This document shows positions 10,241 to 19,856 of a stretch of DNA of 64,000 nucleotides, piece by piece. This stretch comes from Actinobaculum suis (GTDB lineage: Bacteria > Actinomycetota > Actinomycetes > Actinomycetales > Actinomycetaceae). The stretch's first letter is position 1, and each line of letters opens with the position of its first letter. The notes beneath the pieces were generated by a model, which was given only the letters and a program-made list of their open reading frames with translations, did no database searches and had not been told where the DNA came from. Location of the stretch: contig NZ_FNAU01000005.1 of assembly GCF_900102025.1 (NCBI RefSeq), positions 1 to 64,000 of the forward strand. The letters are read 5' to 3'. The position numbers and the translations under genes are program-made.

Positions 10241-11188
10241 AATTGCGGTGCCAATACCCTCGTCGGTGAAAACTTCGACGAGCATGGAGTGTTCCAGGCG
10301 CCCATCAATCACGTGTACTTCCGGCACGCCCCCAGAAAGGGCTTGCAAGGCCGCTTCCATTTTCGGAATCATGCCCGAGCTCAGCGCCGGCAAAAGCTCC
10401 CGCAACTCCCCTGCCCGCATACTGGTAATGAGCGAGTTTTTATCCGGCCAGTTGCGATACACGCCTTCCACGTCCGTCACCATAATGAGCTTGCGGGCTC
10501 CCAGCGCGGCCGCCAGATCTGCGGCCGCCAGGTCCGCATTAATATTGAGCACTTCCGTAGTGGATTCAACGTCCACGCCAATCGAGGAAACTACGGCGAT
10601 CCGCCCGTTTTCTAATACCCCTTCAATCGCGGCCGGATTCACCCCTACCAGTTCTCCTACGTGCCCTAAATCAGCAGCCTTCCCAGCCCCATCGGTACGG
10701 GCACGCCGTGCCATAAATAGCTGCGCATCTTCCCCGGAAAGCCCAATCGAATACGGATGGTCCGCATTGAGGAGTGAAACCAATTCGCGTTGCACTTTCC
10801 CGGTAAGGACCATGCGCACCACATCCATGGTTTCTGCGTCTGTATACCGGAACCCGCCCCGAAATTCCGGTTCTATGCCAAGCCGGCGCAACATTTCATT
10901 AATTTGCGGGCCGCCCCCATGTACCACGACCACGCGAATCCCCACATGATGCAGGAAAATAATGTCGTGCGCTAGGGCCTGGCGGAGCTGATCGGAAACC
11001 ATCGCATTTCCGCCATATTTGATCACAAATACTTCTCCTGCAAACCGGCGCATCCACGGCAAGGCTTCTACGAGCACGCTCGCTTTGCGCCGCGCCCACG
11101 CGGTTTCGCCGTTTGGCTCACCCGAAACCGGGTGGTCTTTGGCCGCCGGGCCAAGTGCTGTTTCAGTTTCTGTTTCTGGATTGACCAT
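10226..11188 (-). CDS. argB: acetylglutamate kinase
   Basis: Phosphorylates N-acetylglutamate, the usual arginine-controlled step. The 320-residue protein has the amino-acid-kinase lysine motif VIKYGGNAM, the glycine loop [14 protein letters not shown] and, near the end, [14 protein letters not shown]. There is an extra N-terminal stretch of about 30 residues rich in Thr/Glu before the kinase fold. Start is the ATG at 11186-11188. It is separated from argJ upstream by 204 bp that contain a 28-bp direct repeat. Confidence 0.95.
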   Translation of the reverse strand: MVNPETETETALGPAAKDHPVSGEPNGETAWARRKASVLVEALPWMRRFAGEVFVIKYGGNAMVSDQLRQALAHDIIFLHHVGIRVVVVHGGGPQINEMLRRLGIEPEFRGGFRYTDAETMDVVRMVLTGKVQRELVSLLNADHPYSIGLSGEDAQLFMARRARTDGAGKAADLGHVGELVGVNPAAIEGVLENGRIAVVSSIGVDVESTTEVLNINADLAAADLAAALGARKLIMVTDVEGVYRNWPDKNSLITSMRAGELRELLPALSSGMIPKMEAALQALSGGVPEVHVIDGRLEHSMLVEVFTDEGIGTAIYPDE

Positions 11189-11276
11189 TGCTTACTGCCT
11201 TCGCGTCTATCGTTAGTGGGTGGTATTTACGGGCTTGCCGTTACCGGGCGCCCGGATTGCGCGTGCCCATGTGCCC

Positions 11277-11364
11277 CGCACAGGTGCGCCCGCCAGGAGG
11301 TCCCTTTGCCTTTAGGAGCGCGTCAGCCAGCTCGTTCGCACAGGTGCGCCCGCCAGGAGGTCCC
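11277..11364. repeat. 28-bp exact direct repeat, 60-bp period, argJ-argB gap
   Basis: 11277-11304 and 11337-11364 are identical (core CAGGTGCGCCCGCCAGGAGG). The 32 bases between them look unrelated. It interrupts the arg operon between argJ and argB. Confidence 0.9.
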
Positions 11365-11392
11365 AGCAGTTGCCCCGCAGGCGAGTTTCTGG

Positions 11393-12553
11393 CTACGTGC
11401 TGTACGCAGAGTTTTCGTGCACATAGTCATGCGTAAGATCATTTGTAAGGAGCGTTGCGGTTGCCGAGCCCGCATTCAAAACGAGGCGGATATGGGTTTC
11501 CCGCGAGCTCAGATCCGTGCTGTTTCCGGTACCGCTCCCCTGCCGAGCCAGGCATACCCCGTTTATATACAACTCCACTTCCGCCGGATCATAAGGCGCA
11601 ATATCGGCAGGTACGGTTCCGGCAGCCGCCAAAACCCGGCCCCAATTTGCGTCATTACCAAAAATCGCCGTTTTCACTAGGTTCGACCGCGAAATCGCGC
11701 GCGCTACTGCCAGCGCGCCCGCTTCCGTGGCCGCTTCTGCCACTTCCACGCGAATCACGTGGCTCGCCCCTTCGGCGTCGTCAATCAACTGCGCGGCAAG
11801 ATCTGCGCACACGGCCGTGAGGTTCGCCGTAAAATCCGTGGCGGATGGAGTGTGCGCGCTCGCTCCCGAAGCTAGGAGTACCACGGTGTCGTTCGTAGAC
11901 ATACACCCGTCCGAATCGAGGCGATTAAACGTCTTCCCCACGGCTTCCTGCAAGGCGGTTCGCGCAAGTTCGGGGGCCACCACCGCATCCGTAGTAATAA
12001 CACAAAGCATGGTTGCCATTTCGGGGGCGAGCATCCCCGCACCTTTCACGATTCCGCCAAGGCTATAACCGGCACCTTGCACCGCCGCGTTTTTCGCGTA
12101 CGTATCAGTGGTCATAATCGCTTGCGCCGCGTTTTGCCCGGCTTCTTGAGAAGATGCGAGTTCCTTCGCCGCGGTTTCTATACCCGCCAGTATTGTTTCC
12201 ACAGCTAAGGGTTTGCCGATTAGCCCGGTAGAACAAACGACGACGTCGTTCGCCGCTACGTCTAGGGTTTCGCCAACTTTTTTCGCTGTGGCCACGGTAT
12301 CGGCATACCCGGCCGGGCCGGTGCACGCATTCGCATTCACCGCATTCAGAACTACGGCACGGGCCTGACCATTTGCCACCACTTCCCGCGTATACACAAC
12401 CGGTGCGGCCGTAAAACGGTTCGCGGTAGTCACGGCCGCCGCGGTGTACTGCGGGCCTTCATTTACGATTAGGGCCAGATCTTTCGCCCCGCTTTTGCGC
12501 AACCCGCAGGCAATGCCGGCCGCGCGAAATCCTTGTGGCGTGGTAACCGTCAT
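11393..12553 (-). CDS. argJ: glutamate N-acetyltransferase / amino-acid acetyltransferase
   Basis: Transfers the acetyl group from N-acetylornithine to glutamate, closing the acetyl cycle. The 386-residue product has the autocleavage motif in MLAPEMATMLCVITTDA (cut before the Thr of ATML, giving alpha and beta chains) and the conserved end YVHENSAYST. Its ATG overlaps the argC stop as ATGA (12550-12553), so it is translationally coupled to argC. Whether it is mono- or bifunctional cannot be told from sequence; no argA is visible here. Confidence 0.95.
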   Translation of the reverse strand: MTVTTPQGFRAAGIACGLRKSGAKDLALIVNEGPQYTAAAVTTANRFTAAPVVYTREVVANGQARAVVLNAVNANACTGPAGYADTVATAKKVGETLDVAANDVVVCSTGLIGKPLAVETILAGIETAAKELASSQEAGQNAAQAIMTTDTYAKNAAVQGAGYSLGGIVKGAGMLAPEMATMLCVITTDAVVAPELARTALQEAVGKTFNRLDSDGCMSTNDTVVLLASGASAHTPSATDFTANLTAVCADLAAQLIDDAEGASHVIRVEVAEAATEAGALAVARAISRSNLVKTAIFGNDANWGRVLAAAGTVPADIAPYDPAEVELYINGVCLARQGSGTGNSTDLSSRETHIRLVLNAGSATATLLTNDLTHDYVHENSAYST

Positions 12554-13779
12554 GGCGTTACTCCATTTCCTGGTAGGCCCAGGGTTTCGGGTAGCCCTAG
12601 CGCCAAATTCAAACTTTGGATAGCAGCACCTGCGGTGCCTTTCACGAGATTATCGAGTGCGCAAATCACCGTCATCCGCTCCCCGCTACGATCCAGCTCC
12701 GCATGCACGAGGGCAGTATTGCTTCCATATACCGCCGCGGTGGTAGGCAAATCCTCACTCCACTGCACAAAAGGTTCGCCTGCATACGCCGCTTGATAAG
12801 CATCGCGTACATGCTCGCCGGTAGTTCCGGGCCGCACCGGCAAAGAGACACAGGCTAAAATCCCGCGGGCCATGGGCACCAAAATCGGCGTCATCGAAAG
12901 CGAAAAAGTGGTTTTTGGCGCGGCCACATATCCCAGTTTTTCCTGGATCTCAGGAATGTGCCGGTGGCGCCCGGCGATGTTGTATGCGGAAGCTGATTCC
13001 AGAGCTTCAGCGGCAAGCAAATGTGGGGCCGGGTTTTTTCCTGCCCCGGAATAACCAACGGCAAGGGTTGCCACCATGTCTTCTCCGGAAACAAGCCCGG
13101 CCGCCAAGGCCGGCTGGATAGCAAAAATCATTGCCGAAGCATTACAGCCCGGCCCGGCAATCCGCCGCGTAGTAGCCAATGCAGCGCGCTGTGCTCGTGC
13201 CGCAGCTATTACAGCGGTGGCGCTTCCAGTAGCGCTTGCTGCCTCACCGCCACTATTTGTGGAAAACGCATCCTCGCCTCGTGAGGGAAAAACGACGCCC
13301 CCAGGAAAGGTCCCCTCTTCCTTTGCGGATAGCGGTCCCCCGGTGGGAAGCGCCTCAGCGTTGGGAAGCTCGTCACTTTTATCGCGGCGTAGCAGTTCCG
13401 GCATTCCATACGTCCAGGCCGAGCGGTAGGTACCGCCATAAAAAGCATTCCAAGCCTGTTCGCTTTCTAGACGATGATCCGCGCCCAGATCAACAAGAAT
13501 TGCATCCGGGTTGATTTCCGCGATTTCTTGTGCCAATTGGCCGGAGGCTCCGTGCGGGAGGGCAAGCACGACTACATCACCTTCTGCGAGCCGCGCCGCC
13601 GAAGTTTCAACGACGTCGTACTTTGCATAACTACGCAAATGCGGGTGGTACTTACGCAAGCTGCCACGCGAGGAGCCCGCGCTGAGAACCCCGGGCGTAA
13701 ATTGCGGATGACACGCGATTAAACGCAGAAACTCGCCCCCTGCATAACCGGTGGCACCGGCAAGATTAACGGTGAACAT
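12550..13779 (-). CDS. argC: N-acetyl-gamma-glutamyl-phosphate reductase with low-complexity insert
   Basis: NADPH-dependent reduction of acetylglutamyl phosphate. The 409-residue product starts with the Rossmann motif LAGATGYAGGEFLRL and has catalytic Cys in AGPGCNASA. Between MPELLRR and RIAGPGC lies an insertion of roughly 65 residues rich in Gly/Ser/Ala/Thr/Glu, which explains why it is longer than the usual about 345. I choose the ATG at 13777-13779, directly before the Rossmann strand; an ATG 15 codons upstream would add an unlikely leader. A TATAGT box ends six bases before the chosen ATG, so the mRNA may be leaderless. Confidence 0.94.
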   Translation of the reverse strand: MFTVNLAGATGYAGGEFLRLIACHPQFTPGVLSAGSSRGSLRKYHPHLRSYAKYDVVETSAARLAEGDVVVLALPHGASGQLAQEIAEINPDAILVDLGADHRLESEQAWNAFYGGTYRSAWTYGMPELLRRDKSDELPNAEALPTGGPLSAKEEGTFPGGVVFPSRGEDAFSTNSGGEAASATGSATAVIAAARAQRAALATTRRIAGPGCNASAMIFAIQPALAAGLVSGEDMVATLAVGYSGAGKNPAPHLLAAEALESASAYNIAGRHRHIPEIQEKLGYVAAPKTTFSLSMTPILVPMARGILACVSLPVRPGTTGEHVRDAYQAAYAGEPFVQWSEDLPTTAAVYGSNTALVHAELDRSGERMTVICALDNLVKGTAGAAIQSLNLALGLPETLGLPGNGVTP

Positions 13780-13785
13780 GCGTGT

Positions 13786-13815
13786 ACTATATCCGCCAGA
13801 GTGCATAAATAAAAG
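13786..13815 (-). promoter_or_regulatory. candidate leaderless argC promoter with half ARG box
   Basis: On the minus strand TATAGT (13786-13791) ends six bases before the argC ATG, placing transcription start at or next to the start codon. Immediately upstream is TGCAT (13802-13806) in the 14-base string TGCATAAATAAAAG, a good half of an ARG box with a poor second half. It lies in the argC-argF divergent gap and could regulate both. Confidence 0.5.
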
Positions 13816-13921
13816 TTTGCTCATTTTGTAAGATTACGGTACGGCAGGCGCGCCCAGTTTGCCTCCGGAAATGCCTTTCCCGTTACGGAAAGCGGTATTC
13901 CACCAGGAAGGAAAAACGAAA

Positions 13922-14929
13922 ATGGTCAACCTCAAGGGGCGTTCATTCCTCAAGGAACTTGATTTCACGAGCGCAGAGTGGCGGCATTTACTAGACCTGG
14001 CTGCTCAGCTCAAAGCACATAAGAAGGCGGACACTGAGGTGCCGCACTTAGCGGGTAAAAACATTGCCTTGCTCTTTGAGAAGACCTCCACGCGCACGCG
14101 TTGCGCTTTTGAAGTGGCGGCCTACGATCAAGGCGCGAATGTGACTTATTTAGATCCAACCGGTTCACAGTTGGGCCACAAAGAATCAGTGGCCGATACC
14201 GCGCGGGTACTGGGGCGTTTTTATGACGGGATTGAGTTCCGCGGGCACCGGCAAGCCGATGTGGAAGAACTGGCGCGGCTCGCGGGAGTGCCAGTGTGGA
14301 ACGGGCTTACCGACGAGTGGCATCCCACCCAAACTTTGGCCGATCAACTCACGATGTTTGAACACGCGGGCAGGGCTGATTATGCCGATATAACTTTCGC
14401 GTATGTGGGCGATGCTCGGAACAATGTGGCCCATTCTTTGCTTGTGGGTGCGGCCTTATTGGGCATGAAAATGCGGGTAGTAGCCCCCTCCTCACTTCAG
14501 CCAGAACCACAAGTATTGGCACAAGCGCAGGCGCTTGCCACCCAAACCGGCGCACAACTGATAGTAAGCGACGATCCGCGCAACGGCGTCGTTGGTTGTG
14601 ATTTTGTTTACACTGACGTGTGGGTATCCATGGGTGAACCGGAGGAAGTGTGGGAGGAACGAATCTCGCTTTTGCAGCCCTACCAGGTAAATCGGGAAAT
14701 GTTGGCAGCTACTGGAAAGCCCGCAAAATTCCTGCACTGCCTACCGGCCTTCCACGATAGGAATACTGCTATTGGCGAGGAGATTTACCAAAAGTACGGT
14801 CTGGAATCCATGGAAGTAACCAATGACGTCTTCGAATCTGCGGATTCGATCGTGTTCGATCAGGCCGAAAACCGGATGCACACGATCAAGGCAGTTATGG
14901 TCGCCACCATAGGAAATCCGCTTATTTAA
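13922..14929 (+). CDS. argF: ornithine carbamoyltransferase
   Basis: Makes citrulline from ornithine and carbamoyl phosphate. The 335-residue protein has the carbamoyl-phosphate motif [23 protein letters not shown], the ornithine-side [11 protein letters not shown] and the active-site Cys in [10 protein letters not shown]. Start is the ATG at 13922, preceded by AGGAAGG; the open frame reaches 21 codons further but without a ribosome site. It is divergent from argC rather than inside the argCJBD run, so it has been moved or inverted relative to the usual actinobacterial order. Confidence 0.96.
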   Translation: MVNLKGRSFLKELDFTSAEWRHLLDLAAQLKAHKKADTEVPHLAGKNIALLFEKTSTRTRCAFEVAAYDQGANVTYLDPTGSQLGHKESVADTARVLGRFYDGIEFRGHRQADVEELARLAGVPVWNGLTDEWHPTQTLADQLTMFEHAGRADYADITFAYVGDARNNVAHSLLVGAALLGMKMRVVAPSSLQPEPQVLAQAQALATQTGAQLIVSDDPRNGVVGCDFVYTDVWVSMGEPEEVWEERISLLQPYQVNREMLAATGKPAKFLHCLPAFHDRNTAIGEEIYQKYGLESMEVTNDVFESADSIVFDQAENRMHTIKAVMVATIGNPLI

Positions 14930-15210
14930 GACGCCGTAGCTGGCAGGAAACGGCCGGGTAGCCGGCGGGAAAAAGCCGGGCAGGCGGCAGAAGGGCAGGC
15001 GGCGCGAAAAAGCCGGCAGCCGGATGGAAGGCAGCCGGCGGGAAACCGGCAAGAAACGGGTGGGATATTAGCGGTAGATGGGCGGGGATTGGGCGCCCAC
15101 AACGAATTGAAAGCAAAGTACGCAGAAAGCTGGTGGGCCGAGTGGGTACCGAAACCGGCACTCCGCGTACCTTACTTTCTACTATTTTTCTTTAGGTATC
15201 TTCAACCTTG
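14930..15210 (+). other. gene-free 3' flank of argF with GCCGGCGGGAAA-type repeats
   Basis: From 14950 to 15060 the plus strand is G/A-rich with about eight diverged copies of a GCCGGCGGGAAA-like unit. 15060-15210 is ordinary sequence with no supported gene. Confidence 0.6.
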
Positions 15211-15243
15211 GAAAAACCTTGAAACACAAGGTTTTAGGTCGTT

Positions 15244-15321
15244 TTGCCTTGCAGATACCACTTCGGTATAAATATTATTACTATCGTGCCGGGGGTACCG
15301 GCGTGAGGTAAAGTATACCTC
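15244..15321 (+). promoter_or_regulatory. tetR promoter and candidate TetR operator
   Basis: TTGCCT (15244-15249) and TATAAA (15267-15272) are 17 bases apart. Downstream, GAGGTAAAGTATACCTC (15305-15321) is an inverted repeat of GAGGTA/TACCTC with a 5-base centre, ending 22 bases before the regulator's start: a plausible autoregulatory operator. Confidence 0.55.
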
Positions 15322-15343
15322 CACTAAATTTAAGGAGAACAGG

Positions 15344-15925
15344 GTGCGGGGAGTCGCGGCGTCGGATAATTCGACTGCTTTGACCAAGGGTGAAAGACGG
15401 CGCCAAGAGATAATTGAGGCTACGGCAAAGATTATTCTGGAGGAAGGCCCCGAGGCTGTAACACACCGAAAAGTTGCCAGCCGCGCCCGTTGCTCACTTT
15501 CAGCCACCACCCATTATTTCAAGAACATTGATGAACTTCTTTCCGAAGGCGGCCGGTACAATATTTTCGCTTGGGCACGCGCTGCCGAGGAGGCCGTGAA
15601 GTTTGTTGAGAAAACTGATCCGCCCCAAGCACTAACCGCAAAAATCGAGTTGATTTTGCGGGCCTGTTTGCCGCACTCTGGCGTTTTACCGAATCATTAT
15701 CGGCAACTTTTAGCAGCTTTTGAGTACCCGAAGGTAGCCGAAGCATATGCTCAGTGCCGTGGTGATCTAGAAACAGCGGTGGCTTCTTTGCTGGACTTTC
15801 TGAAAATTGAGGCGCCAGTGCCAGTGATTATGGCTTTAGTGGATGGCGGTGCGGTAGCCGCAATTTCGGGTGGACGGGATGTGCGGGCCACCGCCGCCGA
15901 AATATTAGAACAGTATTTGGGCTAG
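15344..15925 (+). CDS. TetR-family transcriptional regulator
   Basis: Predicted ligand-responsive repressor of 193 residues. The N-terminal helix-turn-helix is clear: KGERRRQEIIEATAKIILEEG, then THRKVASRARCSLSATTHYFKNIDELL, the usual TetR pattern. The C-terminal ligand domain has no recognisable subfamily. The GTG start at 15344 follows AAGGAG by six bases. A palindrome between promoter and start suggests self-repression. It stands alone between argF and the GTPase operon, so its target is unknown; the efflux pump at 4727 is about 10 kb away and need not be related. Confidence 0.9.
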   Translation: MRGVAASDNSTALTKGERRRQEIIEATAKIILEEGPEAVTHRKVASRARCSLSATTHYFKNIDELLSEGGRYNIFAWARAAEEAVKFVEKTDPPQALTAKIELILRACLPHSGVLPNHYRQLLAAFEYPKVAEAYAQCRGDLETAVASLLDFLKIEAPVPVIMALVDGGAVAAISGGRDVRATAAEILEQYLG

Positions 15926-16022
15926 CGGGCCGCGAGATAAATCAGAGCACACCCTGGGATAAAACCATCGCTACGCCCCACCTCGGCTTCAGCGCCGGCC
16001 CCAGTTCAGCGCCGGCACCGGC

Positions 16023-16058
16023 GCTCACCTCTAGCTTAAAGCTCACCCCTAGCTCAAA
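16023..16058 (-). repeat. 18-bp tandem repeat including GTPase stop codon
   Basis: On the minus strand TTTGAGCTAGGGGTGAGC (16041-16058), which contains the stop TGA, is followed by TTTAAGCTAGAGGTGAGC (16023-16040). Two of 18 bases differ. Confidence 0.9.
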
Positions 16059-18054
16059 CAGTTACGGTACGCAGGCTTTCAGCCGCCTGCCGGAACTCGG
16101 CGTAGTTTTTGCGTTCTTGTAGGAGCGGTGCACAGAAGGACTTCCGGGTTTGTTCTTCTACCCTTTGCATAATCCGTTCCCGTACGCGCCGGGCCAGTGC
16201 TTCTGCATTGTCATGGCGGAGCACACGGGCGAGGGCCGAAACCACGAGGCCGAGCAGCCCTCCCCCAACTACCAGCACGAAGGGCCAGGGTAGCGAGCCA
16301 AGGCTCGGGGCTGGGCCCAATCCAAACCCGAACAAAGCACCGAGGGCGCGAACAATCACCCACGCCAAGCCAAGTACCAATGCCAGCACGCCGATCCATT
16401 GCAAAATAGCGCCAACGGTCCAGCGGAACGGCCGCCTATCCGCCTCGGTATCCGTGGTAGTCACAATCCGTGCCCCGAGATCAGCAAGGTCAGCTCCCGA
16501 AGCAGCCACGCGCTCACGCACAGAATTGCGCCACCGCAAAGGCAAAGGCTCACTCACTGCTTCCGCGTAGCGCCGCAATTCTAATTCTGCTCGTCCCGCT
16601 TCTACCGGACTGAGTGCTAAGCTCACTACCCCGCCCGCCAGATTTGGCACAGCGGATTCGGGCGCCGCAACTTTTCGCGATCCGTCTTCCGGAACGCCAG
16701 TCTTCGAGGTTCCGGTTTCCAAAATCGCAATCTCCGCGTTCCCGGGTTCCGGAGCGTTATTTTCCAGGTTCTCTGTGCTGCCGGTTTCCACATTTCCAGC
16801 CGGAGTGTTCCCCGTTTCTGCTGCGTGATCTTCCCACCCCTGAGCAACCGGTTCTACAGTATGTTCGGTTCTCGTAGACGGCGCCAATGCGGGTGTGGTT
16901 TCTGCGCCCCCAGTACTAGTTGTTCCGGCCCCGGTTCCAGTTTCTACGGCTTCTGCGCGAGTTCCGGTATTCCCGGTACTAGCTACTGCCGGCCCGGTGC
17001 GGCCTTCCGCTGTAGTGCTGGTGGCTACAGTTGGTGCCGTTCCGCCAGCAAACCTTGCCGTTCCCGAACGCAAACCGATAGCTTCTAAGGGATCAACGCG
17101 GTGCCGCAAGCGGAAGCGAGTTAGCGGCCAGCCGGTGGCTAGCGCCGAACGTTGCGTGTACGACTTTGCGGCCGCGCGGGTTACTTCTTCCGCACCGGCC
17201 GCCCAGGCCACCGCTGCTGCGAGCGGCCGGCTGTCCGGTTCGACTTCCGCCACTTCGGTGCCGCCCGCTTCCTCAATATCTGCGCTGATAGCCCCACCCA
17301 CGGTCCGTATATCGCCCGCGATGCGTTCTGCCGAAGCCCGTTTACTTGCCGCAGCTTCCCGTAAGAAGCCACGCAGTTGCCCAATACCGTGCCCCTGCAC
17401 TGCCGAGGTCACCAGGATCGGTGCGGCCAGCCCGTCCGCGGCTAACAGTTCACGCAAATGCTGCACAATTTCGGCGCGTTCTACTTCCGGTACCGAATCA
17501 GCATGGTTAAGTACCACGGCGCTGGCCCGGCCAAGTTCGGCCAGGGGCCGCAAATAGTCTTCGTGGATCACCGCATCCGCATATTTTTGTGGGTCCACTA
17601 CCCAAATGATCACATCAGCCCGGGCAATAATCCGGTTCGCGATCTCCCGATGTTCCAGATGTGAAGAATCCAAATCGGGCAAATCAACCAGCACCAAGTC
17701 CGAAAGTGGCGCCGTCGAAAGTTGCATCACTATCTTCCGGTTTGACACGCCAAGCCAGTCTCCGATTTCTGGGGCGTGATCTCCGGAAACCACCACAGGT
17801 TCGTGAGTTGCCGGCCGGATTGGCGAAACCTTCACCACTTCTTGCCCTACGAGAGCGTTAATAAGCGAAGATTTCCCGGACCCGGTAGCACCCGCAAAAG
17901 CAATAATCGTGCGCGAAGTACCGATGGTTCCCCGCTCCTGTGCTTTCGCCAAGACGGCTTCGCCCTGCTGACGCACCTCTGCAGATAAATACCGACCCCC
18001 GAGTTCCAGGGCTCGGTCCAAATATGAAAGTCCATTCGGGAGGCTTAGAGCCAC
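16054..18054 (-). CDS. membrane-anchored dynamin-like GTPase (YfjP type), second of pair
   Basis: A 666-residue predicted membrane-remodelling GTPase. The P-loop is GATGSGKSS at residues 55-63. The G3 box reads DLPDLDS, without the usual Gly, and the G4 box is LNHADS. A disordered Thr/Glu/Gly/Ala-rich stretch of about 140 residues (about 330-470) follows, then two hydrophobic segments (VGAILQWIGVLALVLGLAWVIV and PWPFVLVVGGGLLGLVVSAL) and a basic C-terminus. The GTG start overlaps the end of the other GTPase by 10 bp and follows GGAGGGGAG. Actinobacteria are known to carry tandem dynamin-like pairs (DynA/DynB, IniA/IniC); whether this is an ortholog is unproven. Confidence 0.8.
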   Translation of the reverse strand: MALSLPNGLSYLDRALELGGRYLSAEVRQQGEAVLAKAQERGTIGTSRTIIAFAGATGSGKSSLINALVGQEVVKVSPIRPATHEPVVVSGDHAPEIGDWLGVSNRKIVMQLSTAPLSDLVLVDLPDLDSSHLEHREIANRIIARADVIIWVVDPQKYADAVIHEDYLRPLAELGRASAVVLNHADSVPEVERAEIVQHLRELLAADGLAAPILVTSAVQGHGIGQLRGFLREAAASKRASAERIAGDIRTVGGAISADIEEAGGTEVAEVEPDSRPLAAAVAWAAGAEEVTRAAAKSYTQRSALATGWPLTRFRLRHRVDPLEAIGLRSGTARFAGGTAPTVATSTTAEGRTGPAVASTGNTGTRAEAVETGTGAGTTSTGGAETTPALAPSTRTEHTVEPVAQGWEDHAAETGNTPAGNVETGSTENLENNAPEPGNAEIAILETGTSKTGVPEDGSRKVAAPESAVPNLAGGVVSLALSPVEAGRAELELRRYAEAVSEPLPLRWRNSVRERVAASGADLADLGARIVTTTDTEADRRPFRWTVGAILQWIGVLALVLGLAWVIVRALGALFGFGLGPAPSLGSLPWPFVLVVGGGLLGLVVSALARVLRHDNAEALARRVRERIMQRVEEQTRKSFCAPLLQERKNYAEFRQAAESLRTVTV

Positions 18055-19856
18055 GCTGTCTCCCCTCCGCGTGCTGCCTTGCCAGCTTGCGTAAAAGCAG
18101 CTTGCGCGGCCGCACGCTTTTCTGTACTGATCCCCAACCGCTTTATCTCATCTTCATAAGGCTGGGTATCTTCATTGAAATATTTTTCTGCCCGGATCAG
18201 GAAATCTTTCCGCGCGGTAGTGGTCATGCGGCGTACGGCGTCGTCGCCGAAAATCGCCTCCAAAACTTTTTGTGCCACGACTGCGGTACCACCCGCGATC
18301 GCTATTTCCCCGCCGGAAATTCCCGCGGTTTGTGCGAAAACCACCACCATAAGCGCTATCCCCACAGCATTTACCCCCAGGGCGGCGATACGTGCCGTGG
18401 CCCGCTTATCTTGCCCCTCAGCGCGCAGCAAATCGAGCACGGCGCGTTGCCAGTCGCGTACCAGCCGGCCGGCGGTTTCTTCCCGTACCGGCCGGGTGCG
18501 TAAATTCTTTTCCGCGGCCATGGCCAGCCCTGCCCCGCTGGCATTGCTTTCGAAACTGCTCCGGATCTGCGAAACCATATTTTCCGCCGTGGCCACTAGC
18601 ACGGCCTGCAGGGAATCTTCGATCGCTTCCCGGGTTTTTGTTTCGCGGCGCGCCGTGTCTACCCCGCGAATCCAGGTGCTCAACCGGTCGCGTACCGAAG
18701 CCACTCCGGTCTCAATTTTCCGCATTACATCTCCGGTGCCGACGACGTCTTGCCAGCGCCGCAGCACTTCCCCGCGCAAAATCTGGTTATCGGCCAAACT
18801 TGCTGCAATGGTTGTACCGGCCGCGTTACGGGCTTCGGAAATGATTTCTTGCAGGCGGGTTATTTCCGCAAGTTGTGCCTCATATGCGGGCAGGACCGTA
18901 CTGGCACGGTCGATAATGGTAGCCACCGTGCCCTCGAGGGTTTGCCGGGCTACCGAGGTGCGGGCCCGGCCATCTTCGGTCAAACCTTCCAGCCAGCCGC
19001 GCAGGGGCGCAATATCGGCATTCGGTAGTAGATCTACCGGCCCGGAAGCTTCTCCGATTACGAACAGTGGAGCCCTACCTAGCCCGTGAGCTTCCAGTTC
19101 GCGGAAAAAATCGGGACGTACTTGCCCGGACGTACCGGGTGGCACGCGATTGAGCACTACGGCGAGCACGATCTTCCGGCGCTGCGCGTCATCAAGCATG
19201 GCCCAGGGGATCGCATCCGCATAACGGGCGGCCGTGGTCACAAAAATCCACAAATCTGCAGCCGCCAAAAGCTGGCCGGCTAACCGCCGGTTTTCCACCA
19301 CTACGGAATCAATATCTGGCGAATCGAGCAAAGCCAATCCGGAAGGAACGGCCTCCGATTCCACCACATGTAGCTCTACCGGGCCCGGTGTCTCGGCGTC
19401 TACCGGAACGAGTGCGGCGTCCCCCATACCCGGTGCCGTTTCTTGCGACGCCGCGACAGTTTGCACGCGCGGCAGGGAAGGCAAGATCCGTTGATCGGTA
19501 AACCAGTGGCCTTCGCCCGGAGCGTGAATGAGTACTGGTTGGCGAGTGGTGGGCCGCAAAGCTGAAGAGCGGCTCACTTCCCGGCCAAGTAGCGAGTTGA
19601 CGATAGTGGATTTACCCGAACCGGTAGAACCACCAACCACTGCCAATAAGGGTGCGTCCACTGCCCGCAAGCGTGGCAATACGTAATCCTCAAGCTGCCC
19701 GCGGGTTTCCGTAACCGCATCCCTACCGGCTTCATGTTCGGGCACAGACAGCGGGAAAGACAGTGCGGCTAAGGAATCCCGAAGTTCTTCCAAGGCCACG
19801 ATGAGCGGATCTTCGGCTCTGCTCTTACTGCTTCCACTGCCACTGCGACTACTCAC
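18045..19856 (-). CDS. membrane-associated dynamin-like GTPase, first of pair
   Basis: A 603-residue partner of the next gene. The P-loop is GGSTGSGKST at residues 75-84, followed by the switch region LLDSPDIDSVVVENRRLA in place of canonical DxxG. The G4 site is LNRVPPG, lacking the Asp that normally selects guanine. A hydrophobic hairpin near residues 500-545 (ALGVNAVGIALMVVVFAQTAG, then EIAIAGGTAVVAQ) may insert in the membrane. The GTG start overlaps the hisS stop as GTGA and sits after GGAGGTG, so it is translated together with hisS. Role in division or membrane stress is inference. Confidence 0.8.
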   Translation of the reverse strand: MSSRSGSGSSKSRAEDPLIVALEELRDSLAALSFPLSVPEHEAGRDAVTETRGQLEDYVLPRLRAVDAPLLAVVGGSTGSGKSTIVNSLLGREVSRSSALRPTTRQPVLIHAPGEGHWFTDQRILPSLPRVQTVAASQETAPGMGDAALVPVDAETPGPVELHVVESEAVPSGLALLDSPDIDSVVVENRRLAGQLLAAADLWIFVTTAARYADAIPWAMLDDAQRRKIVLAVVLNRVPPGTSGQVRPDFFRELEAHGLGRAPLFVIGEASGPVDLLPNADIAPLRGWLEGLTEDGRARTSVARQTLEGTVATIIDRASTVLPAYEAQLAEITRLQEIISEARNAAGTTIAASLADNQILRGEVLRRWQDVVGTGDVMRKIETGVASVRDRLSTWIRGVDTARRETKTREAIEDSLQAVLVATAENMVSQIRSSFESNASGAGLAMAAEKNLRTRPVREETAGRLVRDWQRAVLDLLRAEGQDKRATARIAALGVNAVGIALMVVVFAQTAGISGGEIAIAGGTAVVAQKVLEAIFGDDAVRRMTTTARKDFLIRAEKYFNEDTQPYEDEIKRLGISTEKRAAAQAAFTQAGKAARGGETAWL

